From Bacteroidia bacterium (lineage in GTDB: Bacteria > Bacteroidota > Bacteroidia > Bacteroidales > Prolixibacteraceae): a stretch of 59,284 nucleotides of DNA. The stretch covers positions 1 to 59,284 of the forward strand of contig JANYKW010000032.1 in assembly GCA_025358025.1 (NCBI GenBank). Direction: 5' to 3'. Position 1 is the stretch's first letter, and the number at the start of each line of letters is the position of its first letter. The notes beneath the pieces were generated by a model. The model saw only the letters and a list, made by a program, of their open reading frames with translations. It had not been told where the DNA came from and searched no databases. Below, piece after piece: positions 44,651-53,900 of the stretch. The position numbers and the translations under genes were made by a program.

Positions 44651-47125
44651 ATGATATATCGGGATAGTCCAGGCAAAAAGTCCATCATTTCCCAGCAGGG
44701 AGACTTCACCTACAGTCAGTTGCTGCAGCACATTCAACAATATGCAATGCTGTTTGAGACAAAAGGATATTCCAAGGTCGCAATTTATGCAGAAAACAGG
44801 GTCGAGTGGTTCTTCGCTTTCTACGCAGTATTACAAAATAACTGCATCGCAGTACCCATTGATTTTATGGCCTCAGCCGAGGATGTTGCCTACATGCTGG
44901 ACGACTGCAATCCGGAGCTGATCTTTATCAGCCAAGGGATGAAGGAGTCTTATTCCAAGGTTCTGACAAAAAGCAATTTCCAACCTGAAGTAATCGTTTT
45001 TGAAAATCATCCTCCTGTTCATGACCAGCCTGAATCTAACTGGACTGGTCCCGATGACGACGAGACAACCGCGGTAATTATATATACCTCAGGCACAACC
45101 GGAAGCCCGAAGGGAGTGATGCTTTCCTACACCAACCTGAAGGCGAACATAAGAGCCGTAATCGATGCTAAAATTTTTCATCCGGAAAGTCAGGTGCTGG
45201 TGCTACTCCCGCTGCACCATATTTTCCCCTTGCTGGGATCCTTGATGGTTACCTTCTATTCCGGAGGGGCTACGGTTGTCTCACCTTCCATGCAGTCTTC
45301 AGATCTGATGAAAACCCTCGCGGACAATGAGGTTACTGTATTCATTGGAGTTCCAAGACTTTATGAGCTTATTTACAGAGGGTTGATGGCTAAGATCAAT
45401 AAAAATTTTCTGGCCGGTGCAATGCTGAAACTGGTTTATCTGACGAAAAGCCGGAAACTGGGTAAAACCCTGTTCAAAAAAGTACACACCGGACTGGGAG
45501 GACATCTTAAATTCATGATTGCCGGTGGTGCAGCCCTCAACAAGGAAGTAGGGACTTTTTTTTATGCCATAGGATTCGATATACTCGAAGGCTTCGGTAT
45601 GACTGAAGCTGCGCCTATGATTACTTTTCCACGTCCGGGGAGGATAAAAATCGGTTCAACCGGTGAGGCATTACCCAACATGACAGTAGAAATCAGGGAT
45701 GGCGAGATCGTGGCGAAAGGACCTAATGTTATGCAGGGTTATTACAACCGTCCGGAAGAGACAGCCGAAGTTTTGAAAGAAGGATGGCTTTACACAGGGG
45801 ATTTGGGACGCATGGACGAAGAGGGATTTTTATATATCACCGGACGGAAAAAGGAGATTATTGTACTTCCTAACGGGAAAAATATCAATCCTGTCGAATT
45901 GGAACAAAAATTGGAATTTTACTCGAAAGCCATCAAAGAGGCAGGGATTTTTATCTATAAAGAGATGCTGCACGCGGTGATCGTACCTGATTACAAATTT
46001 ATTGCCGATGAAGGCATAACCGATTTAAATCACTATTTCAGGGAAGAGGTCATCACTCCTTTTAATGTTGAGATGAGCTCATACAAACGGATTATGCAGT
46101 TTACCCTGATGAAAGAGGAACTTCCAAGAACCAGGTTATCCAAACTGCAGCGCTTCAAACTGGAGGAGTTGATTCAGAACTCCGGAAACAAAAAAAACAC
46201 CCAGGACGATCAATATACAGCTGAATATATGGCAGTTAAAAGCTTTATTGAAAGTCAGGCAGATTTGGATATCTCTCCTGACGACCATCTTGTTTTTGAT
46301 ATTGCCATGGATTCTCTCGGGAAAATGGGTCTGATCGACTTTATTGAAAAAACTTTCGGCATCAAATTTGACGAGGAACAGTTGCTAAAATTCCCTTCCA
46401 TTGCTAAAATTGCCGAGCACATCCGTACCAATAAACTGTTTCACAAAGTAGAAACCGCCACCTGGTCAGGCAATCTGAAAGACGATCAACCGGTTGAGCT
46501 TCCAGGATCCTCCTTCCTTTTGAAATTCATCGTCTCTTCGGTACGAGGATTCTTCAGCCTCTTTTTCAAATTTGAGGTAACAGGGATCGCAAATATTCCG
46601 GATGGCCCCTGTTTCTTCGCACCCAACCACCAGACTAAACTGGACGCCTTCCTGGTGCTCTCCTGCCTGGACAAAAAGACATTGAAAGACACCTACTCCT
46701 ATGCCAAGAAAGATCATGTAAAAGGCCGGGTTCGTCTATTCCTGGCCAAAAGGACCAACATCATTGTCATGGATCTTACCAGAGACCTAAAAGAGTCGAT
46801 TCACAAAATGGCCGAAGTGGTGAAACTTGGCATGAAGGTCCTGATTTTCCCGGAAGGGACACGAACCATGTCGGGTACAATGGGCGATTTTAAAAAAACT
46901 TATGCCATTCTAAGCAGCGAATTGAATATCCCGATCGTTCCGGTTGCCATTTCCGGAGCCTATGAAGCGATGTCGTCGGGAAGGAAGAAAATCAAGTCCG
47001 GATCAAAAATTATTGTAGCTTTTCTTCCCCCCGTTGAACCTGCCGGGATGACTCCGGAACTCCTTAATTCGACCATCCGGAGTCAAATCCAGGAAACGGT
47101 TGCTCTTCATTCTAAATCTATTTAA
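44651..47125 (+). CDS. Fused acyl-adenylate ligase - acyl carrier protein - PlsC-type acyltransferase
   Basis: This 824-residue protein has three domains. The first (about residues 1-500) is an AMP-forming acyl ligase with IIYTSGTTGSPKGVMLSY (143-160), FGMTEAAPM, and YTGDLGRMDEEGFLYITGRKKEI. The second (about 525-600) is an acyl carrier protein with the phosphopantetheine serine at Ser555 in MDSLGKMGLIDFIE. The third (about 625-824) is a lysophospholipid acyltransferase with NHQTKLDA (HxxxxD, His660-Asp665) and FPEGTRTMSG (733-742). All three catalytic centres look intact. E. coli Aas is related but has acyltransferase first and ligase second, with no ACP. The likely job is to charge a fatty acid on the built-in ACP and transfer it to a lysophospholipid, inside the inner membrane. 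Confidence 0.9.
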   Translation: MIYRDSPGKKSIISQQGDFTYSQLLQHIQQYAMLFETKGYSKVAIYAENRVEWFFAFYAVLQNNCIAVPIDFMASAEDVAYMLDDCNPELIFISQGMKESYSKVLTKSNFQPEVIVFENHPPVHDQPESNWTGPDDDETTAVIIYTSGTTGSPKGVMLSYTNLKANIRAVIDAKIFHPESQVLVLLPLHHIFPLLGSLMVTFYSGGATVVSPSMQSSDLMKTLADNEVTVFIGVPRLYELIYRGLMAKINKNFLAGAMLKLVYLTKSRKLGKTLFKKVHTGLGGHLKFMIAGGAALNKEVGTFFYAIGFDILEGFGMTEAAPMITFPRPGRIKIGSTGEALPNMTVEIRDGEIVAKGPNVMQGYYNRPEETAEVLKEGWLYTGDLGRMDEEGFLYITGRKKEIIVLPNGKNINPVELEQKLEFYSKAIKEAGIFIYKEMLHAVIVPDYKFIADEGITDLNHYFREEVITPFNVEMSSYKRIMQFTLMKEELPRTRLSKLQRFKLEELIQNSGNKKNTQDDQYTAEYMAVKSFIESQADLDISPDDHLVFDIAMDSLGKMGLIDFIEKTFGIKFDEEQLLKFPSIAKIAEHIRTNKLFHKVETATWSGNLKDDQPVELPGSSFLLKFIVSSVRGFFSLFFKFEVTGIANIPDGPCFFAPNHQTKLDAFLVLSCLDKKTLKDTYSYAKKDHVKGRVRLFLAKRTNIIVMDLTRDLKESIHKMAEVVKLGMKVLIFPEGTRTMSGTMGDFKKTYAILSSELNIPIVPVAISGAYEAMSSGRKKIKSGSKIIVAFLPPVEPAGMTPELLNSTIRSQIQETVALHSKSI

Positions 47126-47135
47126 ATATTTAAAT

Positions 47136-48371
47136 ATGAGATATCTATACTTTATGGCTTTCCTGCTGGCAGGCACAATCCTCTTCTCCAGCTGCCAATC
47201 AGACATGGCAGTCAGCCAGGAGGAACAGATAAAAGATAAGTATCTGGTCAGTTACACTTTGGTGAGGTCCATGACGGCTACAGATGTCAGGAATATGTTT
47301 AGTCCTGTTCAATCAGTCTATCCGGATGTTGCAGAGATACTCCCTTCTGTCAGGTACGGAGCGAAAGTTTATTCTGTTTCCTACAATACTGCTTTGGGTA
47401 CCAGGAAACTGGTTGCCTCCGGCTTGGTGTGCATTCCTGACGGAGGGGTCACCTGTCCCATTCTTAGTTTCCAAAATGGCACGAACACTGTCAATGCCAA
47501 TGCTCCCTCACTGAATGCTACCAACTACACGGTGCAACTGATATCCGGATTCGCTGCAACAGGATTCGTTATGGTATTGCCGGATTATCTGGGATTCGGA
47601 ACTTCAACGGAGGTTTTTCATCCATATTTGCAAAAGGAACCCACCGTTTCTTCCATTCTAGATCTTTTCAGGGCAGTAAAAGAAATGGGCAACAAAGCAG
47701 AACTAAACCTCAGACTCTCTTCTGATCTTTATATCATGGGGTATTCGCAGGGAGGGTTATCAACTTTACAGCTCCAAAAGGCAATAGAAACAAGCTATTC
47801 CGCCGAATTTAACCTGAAAGCTGCAGGCTGTGGTGCCGGGCCGTACAACCTCACAGGAATAACTGAGCTGGTAGTTACCGCAGCAACCTATCCGCAACCC
47901 TATTATATCGCCTATATCATGAAAGGATTCAAGTCTGTTGGAGCCTTTCCAAATGCATACGCCGAAATTTTCAATGAGCCGTATGCCTCCCGCATCGACG
48001 GACTGTTTAACGGCATCAACAGCGGAGGAACAATTAATGATCAGTTGTCGACCAATATGTCACAGTTATTTACAAGCGAATTCAGGACAACCATGAAAAC
48101 CAATGCCAAATTCCAGGCGATGAGAGAGGCCCTGGCAGCAAGCAGTGTCGCTGCCTGGAAGATTAAAACACCGCTGATCCTGACGCACGGGCAGGCAGAC
48201 ACTGATGTATCACCGGAGATGTCCAAACAACTGTATGAGGATCTGATGAAACTGGATGCGACTTTGCCTGTAACATACATTCCAATGGCAGGAATGAATC
48301 ATGGAATGGCAAGTGCTCCCTCGCTGGTAAATTTCGTCAAACGGTTCCTGGCAATAAAGGGTAAAGGGTAA
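47136..48371 (+). CDS. Secreted lipoprotein alpha/beta hydrolase (lipase/esterase-like)
   Basis: This 411-residue protein starts at ATG 47136, 10 bases after the fusion gene. A signal peptide ends in a lipobox (TILFSSC, Cys at residue 21), so it is probably a lipoprotein. The hydrolase core has FVMVLPDYLGFGTS, nucleophile Ser204 in MGYSQGG, the acid in LTHGQADTDVSPE and His in AGMNHGMA, a complete Ser-Asp-His triad like that of secretory lipases. Its final residues (KGKG-stop) fall in a 7-bp tandem repeat. Its substrate is unknown. Its position right after the ligase-acyltransferase fusion suggests that it supplies fatty acids to it. Confidence 0.85.
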   Translation: MRYLYFMAFLLAGTILFSSCQSDMAVSQEEQIKDKYLVSYTLVRSMTATDVRNMFSPVQSVYPDVAEILPSVRYGAKVYSVSYNTALGTRKLVASGLVCIPDGGVTCPILSFQNGTNTVNANAPSLNATNYTVQLISGFAATGFVMVLPDYLGFGTSTEVFHPYLQKEPTVSSILDLFRAVKEMGNKAELNLRLSSDLYIMGYSQGGLSTLQLQKAIETSYSAEFNLKAAGCGAGPYNLTGITELVVTAATYPQPYYIAYIMKGFKSVGAFPNAYAEIFNEPYASRIDGLFNGINSGGTINDQLSTNMSQLFTSEFRTTMKTNAKFQAMREALAASSVAAWKIKTPLILTHGQADTDVSPEMSKQLYEDLMKLDATLPVTYIPMAGMNHGMASAPSLVNFVKRFLAIKGKG

Positions 48372-48438
48372 AGGATAAAGAAACTTCCAATCAATTTCCA
48401 CTTTGCTTTCATGTCTCATATCTCATGTCTCATATCTC
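48355..48438. repeat. Tandem repeats at the convergent 3' ends (taaaggg x3; 14-bp unit x2)
   Basis: Units taaaggg, taaaggg and taaagga (48355-48375) cover the hydrolase stop codon. Two perfect 14-base units atgtctcatatctc (48411-48424, 48425-48438) overlap the stop codon of the minus-strand gene. Both blocks match the short-repeat style seen elsewhere in this window. Confidence 0.85.
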
Positions 48439-48951
48439 CTTTTTCCTGCTCTTCCCTTCCATATACATTTTAAACGCTTCGGGAGCGCTGGGCATCGCAA
48501 TTTCAAAACGGGTATTCATCAGATTGTTGTCGAGCATCTCATAAGCCAGTCTGAAACGGGGCATGGCAGGATTTATCTCACTGGTCATGATAATCTTTTT
48601 ATCTGAATAGGTGATTTCATAATTAATCACATGGTTTTCATTGTCAAAATAGATTGCTTTTACCGGATTACCATCCCTGTTTTTGTAGATTATCATCACA
48701 TCTTCATGGATTAAAGCAGGACTCGCAGCAGTTGCAGAAATCTCCGTTTTGCCTTTTCTTTCCAGGATACACCCTCCAAGCTTTGTTTTCAATGTAAAAG
48801 ATCCGGCACCTGCTCCGGGCTGACCGCTTCCTTCACCATTCCATTCGCCCAAAAGGTATTGCCATTTCTCCCAGCCAGTGGTATTATCCTGTGCAATAAG
48901 AGGTTGTACGAATAACAGAATAAGAATGACAGGCCACAATAATTTCCTCAT
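48430..48951 (-). CDS. Small secreted beta-rich hypothetical protein
   Basis: This 173-residue protein has a signal peptide (residues 1-21, ending IAQ). The rest is mostly strand-forming and contains LLGEWNGEGSGQPGAGAGS, reminiscent of lipocalin/nitrobindin-like or DUF1579-type barrels; I cannot assign a family. The last residues (KSRKKEI) lie in a 14-bp tandem repeat. A TAACTTTG box on its strand at 48996-49003 is 45 bases upstream of the ATG. Confidence 0.65.
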   Translation of the reverse strand: MRKLLWPVILILLFVQPLIAQDNTTGWEKWQYLLGEWNGEGSGQPGAGAGSFTLKTKLGGCILERKGKTEISATAASPALIHEDVMIIYKNRDGNPVKAIYFDNENHVINYEITYSDKKIIMTSEINPAMPRFRLAYEMLDNNLMNTRFEIAMPSAPEAFKMYMEGKSRKKEI

Positions 48952-49352
48952 GATTTTTTATCTTTTTTAAAATTTCTTTTTTAACAAATAACTGCCAAAG
49001 TTAATAAACTCCGAATACTTCAGCTTAGGATTGGTGATTGCAGTTAATTTTTTGTCTATTTTGGAAGTAAGGTTGAAATTTTTTATGCGAATTTTAAATC
49101 TTATGTCCTTATTGTGATATACTTAAAAAAATATAACTTTGATACACGCAGAACTCTTTTCAAAAGTTTTAACTAATAGCTTGTAATAGGCATCTCTGTT
49201 TCCCGTGGGATTAGATGGGGGGGCATACTCGTTCTTTTACTTTATTCCAAAATCCATCTTTATTCAGACTATAATTCTGATTGATTAGTCCCTCAGTATT
49301 TGAAAAATAAAGCCCTTAAACGAATAACCCGAAAAAGGCGGATTCCATAAGA
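48952..49352. other. 401-base divergent intergenic region with candidate promoters
   Basis: A minus-strand TAACTTTG lies at 48996-49003. A plus-strand TAACTTTG at 49134-49141 has a TTG at 49112-49114, a 19-base spacing that fits the Bacteroidota consensus. If the plus box is used, the AraC-type gene would have a roughly 200-base leader. No open frame or RNA fold stands out in it. Confidence 0.5.
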
Positions 49353-50615
49353 ATGAATAAGCGGGTTTATTGCGAAACAGACAAAATTGTTTTAAAACAC
49401 GAGAAAATGCTTTTATCTTTATCAATAATTGGTCTTATACTGTCGGGCATCCTGTTAATTTTCAATCCACGAAAAAATGCATCGACCCTATATCTTGGTG
49501 TTTTCTTTTTACTGTTAAGTTTACACGGATTCTATCAATATGTACTGCTTTATTCAAAATCGGTCTTACTTGTAAGCGTCTTTCTTTTTAATATAGCAAT
49601 TATTTGTTCCCCGCTTTATTTAATTGGGCCGATGCTTTACTGGTATATACGGAGTGTACTGACAGATAATTCACGTTTAAAAAGAAGGGATCTCTGGCAT
49701 CTGCTGCCAATGATTATTTTCTTCGTTGCTTCAATTCCTCATGCTTTTGTTCCATGGCATGAGAAAGTTGAAGCCGCCAGAACAGTTGTTCAGGATGCGG
49801 GTTACATGGCGGTTTACAGAGCCACTTTATTGGACAAAATATTCTCTTCTGCTTTAGAATACCTTACTCGTCCAATTCTGGTTTTGGGATATACATTTTG
49901 GTCGGCAGGATTATTCATCAACTTTCTGAAAAAAAAGAAAATATCCCTGGTTTTATCGAAACAGCATTTTATGGAAAAATGGCTATTCCTTTTCCTGGGA
50001 TTTCTATTGATACTTGAAGCAACCCAAATTCTTCTCATCATCAAGGCTTTTGAAATGCATTTTTCCGATTTGTATTTCACCATTAATGTTTTGCGTATTT
50101 TATCAGTTGCCGGATTGATGGGATTGTTGATCTCACCATTCTTTTTCCCGGCCATTTTATACGGATTACCCCGTTTCGGGGGATCACAGACAACGCCTAA
50201 GACCCCTGAAGAGAATCTTGATTCGATTCACGAAGAGCACAGAAAAAATGCAAATCATTTTGAAACCGAATACCTCCTTTCCATTCATCAGAAAGCAGAA
50301 TTCTGCATGAAGGAAGTTCAGCCCTATCTTCAACCCGATTTTAACCTTGCTCATCTGTCGGTTCATACCCAAATCCCGGTCCACCATCTTTCCTATTTTT
50401 TCAGGGAAGAAAAAAAACAGCACTTCAATGATTACCGGAACGAATGGCGTATCAACCATGCAAAAAGTCTCATCAGCGAGGGCAAAGCTGATTTGTTGAC
50501 ACTGGAAACAATTGGATTACTTTCCGGATTTTCGACACGCAATACTTTTCTTACCACCTTTAAGAAAGTTGAAGGAGTATCTCCGAGTACTTTTATGTCC
50601 AAACTAAAAAAATAG
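49353..50615 (+). CDS. Membrane-anchored AraC family transcriptional regulator
   Basis: This 420-residue protein has about seven hydrophobic segments over residues 20-285, a short acidic linker, and an AraC-type DNA-binding domain with two helix-turn-helices at about residues 320-418 (NLAHLSVHTQIPVHHLSYFFRE, and LETIGLLSGFSTRNTFLTTFKK, the classic second-HTH pattern). Such membrane AraC proteins are common in Bacteroidota and are thought to sense a ligand at the membrane; the ligand is unknown here. A later in-frame ATG at 49407 (MLLSLSIIGL) is an alternative start. It is the nearest regulator to the downstream adhesin, in the same orientation. Confidence 0.88.
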   Translation: MNKRVYCETDKIVLKHEKMLLSLSIIGLILSGILLIFNPRKNASTLYLGVFFLLLSLHGFYQYVLLYSKSVLLVSVFLFNIAIICSPLYLIGPMLYWYIRSVLTDNSRLKRRDLWHLLPMIIFFVASIPHAFVPWHEKVEAARTVVQDAGYMAVYRATLLDKIFSSALEYLTRPILVLGYTFWSAGLFINFLKKKKISLVLSKQHFMEKWLFLFLGFLLILEATQILLIIKAFEMHFSDLYFTINVLRILSVAGLMGLLISPFFFPAILYGLPRFGGSQTTPKTPEENLDSIHEEHRKNANHFETEYLLSIHQKAEFCMKEVQPYLQPDFNLAHLSVHTQIPVHHLSYFFREEKKQHFNDYRNEWRINHAKSLISEGKADLLTLETIGLLSGFSTRNTFLTTFKKVEGVSPSTFMSKLKK

Positions 50616-50952
50616 GTTCCATCCCGGACTTCAAAACTTTGCATCAATTTTATAAAATTGATGCAGATCTATTGCCTTATTTATTTATCCTCCCCAACAC
50701 AATCCCTACTTTTAACCTTCGCACCTGATTGATGCCTGTGCTCAATTTATCCCTTGTTTAAAATATCCCGCTTATTAGAAGGGTAAAATTTCAATTAGTT
50801 TTTCTCAGCAAGTTTATGCTTGGATTAACTTTTGATGAAGTTTTATTCCGAATTAATATACAGCATCAGTGGAATTACTTCACTCCAAAAATACCGTGGT
50901 TCCACCACCTCGCATACCAATAACACAGCACAAAAAACTAAAAAACAAATAG
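50616..50952. other. 337-base gap between the AraC-type gene and the adhesin
   Basis: The gap starts with a 26-bp palindrome (annotated separately), then is A/T-rich. A near -7 match, taacttttg (one base too long), lies at about 50827. No ORF with a credible start is seen. Confidence 0.45.
50640..50665. promoter_or_regulatory. Perfect 26-bp palindrome after the AraC-type gene
   Basis: The 26 bases from tgcatcaatttt to its complement ending tgatgca are a perfect palindrome with no loop, centred on ttataa. It begins 24 bases after the regulator stop. There is no T run after it, so an operator is at least as likely as a terminator. Confidence 0.65.
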
Positions 50953-53900
50953 ATGAAAACCTCAACCTTATCCTTTACAGAAAATTTAGCCGGCAAATTA
51001 ACCGAAGCAGTGAATTTCAGCGCTCCGCAGTTAGCAGCTCTTTTCAGCGGCAGGGCAAAACGATCGCTAAAGCAACTTACCCTGCAAATGATACCCCTGT
51101 TTTCAGGTGCAATTGCTGTTGCTTTGCTTGTTACGAATTTATTATTTGTGAGCAGTACTTTTGGGCAAGAAGCTGCGAGTGCAACCTGGGCATTAAACAA
51201 CAACTTTTCAAGCTCTGTTACAGGCAAAGTTGGTGCTAATGCCATGACATATGGTACTGGCATTAACACGTATTTAATTACAGAAAGTCTTTCCACCAGC
51301 CCTTACAATAAAAGTAGTTTGTCCAATGCTATAGCCGGAAACAATTACCTGCAATTCACTGTTTCACCCGCAGATGGCCTTAATTTTAATATTTCCTCTA
51401 TTTCTTTTGGAAGAGCAGTACCCATTAGTGCAATTATTGGGGATGCAAATATTAATATTTCGGTTTTATTTTCAACAGATCCCAATTTTGCAAATTACTA
51501 CGAAATCGGAAGTGCAAATTTTAATAATCCCAATATCGCGACAACTTCTTTCACTGTTCAAAATTCTTTAATTGCCGTTGGTAACGGGCATACAGGATAT
51601 ATCAGGATATACGGATGGAATCTTACCGGAGACAATTATTTTAATATCAACAATGTAGTCATTTCGGGAACAACTGACGCGGCCTGTGTCGATCCTGGAA
51701 CCCAGTCAACCATGCTTCCTTTCACTGAAACCGGAATTGCCGGTACTACAGTAAACTGGAGCAGAGGTAATGGGAATAGAGTTATTGTCGTTGCCAGATT
51801 AACAAGCGCTGTGGGTGTAGACCCTGTGAATTTCTATTATTACGATATGAGTTATAGTCCTGCACATTCCGCATTTGGTTCAGGAACAACAACCGGCGTG
51901 GGAAACTATATTATATATATTGGCCAGGGAACCAGTGTTGCTGTGACAAACCTCATGCCAGCCACAAACTATTCCTTTGCTGTTTATGAATTTAATGATC
52001 TAAACCGTTGTTATAAAACCCCCGGTTCTTCATTATCAGTAAGTACTTTATGTCCCGAGCCCACGATCACAAGTTTCACTCCAACAAGTGTTTGTTCGGG
52101 AAGTGCAAGTACAATAATCATTGATGGAGCCAATTATGTTTCGGGTGGTACTGGTGTAACTGTTAACGGAATTTCTGCAGCACCGGTTACTTTTATCAAT
52201 AGCAATCGAATTACTGTTCCGCTGCCTTCAGGAGCAATCGGCACAGGGAATATTACGGTTACGACTTGTTCTACAGTTACCAGCGGATCAACTTTTACAG
52301 TGAATGTGCCGCCCACTGCTCCAACTGGTGCGGTGGGTGCCGCCGGATGTGGTACAGGTTCAGTCACAATTTCTGTTTCAGATCCCGGAACGGGCCTTAC
52401 CGTTGACTGGTACGCAAATCCGTCAGGTGGACCAGTTTTGGAAGGCGGAAGGGGTACATTAAGCTATTCAACACCGGTCATCACCAATACCACGACATAT
52501 TATGCACAGACAAGGAATACCTCATCGGGATGCGTCTCATCAGAGAGAACTGCAGTTATTGCCACAATAAATACTACACCAACAACCGGTACTATCAGCG
52601 GCACTTCTCCTGTTTGCTTCGGCAGTACTGGCGTATCCTATTCTGCAACAGGCTTTGACAATGCCACAAGTTATACATGGACTTATTCGGGCACAGGGGC
52701 CACCATCCATGGAACAACAAATCCGGTGACCATAGATTTTGCATCCGATGCAACAGCCGGCAATCTTACGGTAAAAGGAGTTAATGTTTGCGGGGACGGA
52801 ACAGTTTCTCAAGACTATCCCATTACATTCTTTAATGGGCCGGCAGCGACTGGTGCCACAATTTGCAATAACTCAGCCAGCTCAAAGATGATAGCCGAAT
52901 GTCCTCTGCCGGCAAAAAACTCAACAACCGGAGCCGTTTTTCCTCATAATGTTACAAGCTCTGGTACTGGTATCCTTCAACCTCCATGGTTATATCTTAC
53001 TTCCTGGAATTGGCTAGATTATGTAAAAAATGATGATGATCAAAGTGCGTATGCTGAATATTATCATGATTCTGGTAACGAAGATTGCCCTGTTTTTCCT
53101 ACAATTTTGGCTACTCAATTCGGATTTAATATCCCGGCAAACGCAACCATTATGGGATTGGAAGCAACCATAGGGCGCCGTGCTACAGCAAATAGTGAAT
53201 CCTATTTTATAAGGGAAAATAATGTTCAACTGTTCGTAGGGGGTACAGCCGCGAGTAAAAATTTAGGACTTACATCAACAAACTGGCCTGTCGTTGAAAC
53301 AGCTCAGAATTACGGCTCTACAGAGAGCAATGCCTGGGGTACTTCTTTAACTCCTTCGGTTGTTAACAATAGCGGTTTTGGCTTATTGTTAAGTATAAGG
53401 GGGACGGCTCCGATTGGTGGTTCTGTCAGGGCCTGGGTTAATTACATCAATCTGACCGTAACCTACCGTGTGCCTGGGATGGTTGATTGGTTTACGCAAT
53501 CCTCAGGCGGAACGCCCGTTCAATCTGCTTATTCTTTCGACCCGGTGGGTGATGCCGAAGTCATTGCCAAGGGCGGAATTTATGCAAACCTTGCAACCAC
53601 AGGCACTCCGGGAACCTATCCTTTCTATGCCGAATGTCAGGCAAATCCAGGCTGCCGCACAGCAGTCGATTTTGTGATACTTCCGGTCGCTGAACCCGAA
53701 GTTACCGGTTTCAACATAGCCAATGCAGCTTCACCAGTATTATCTGGTAGTCCGGTACCATTAACAATTAATTCTCCAAATATGATTGACGGGACTTATA
53801 CTGTCAATTATAATCTAACAGGGGCCAATTCGGCGGCCAACGTGAACGCTTCGGTGGAAATTGTTTCACACAGCGGCAGTTTCACTATTTCAAACCTTGT

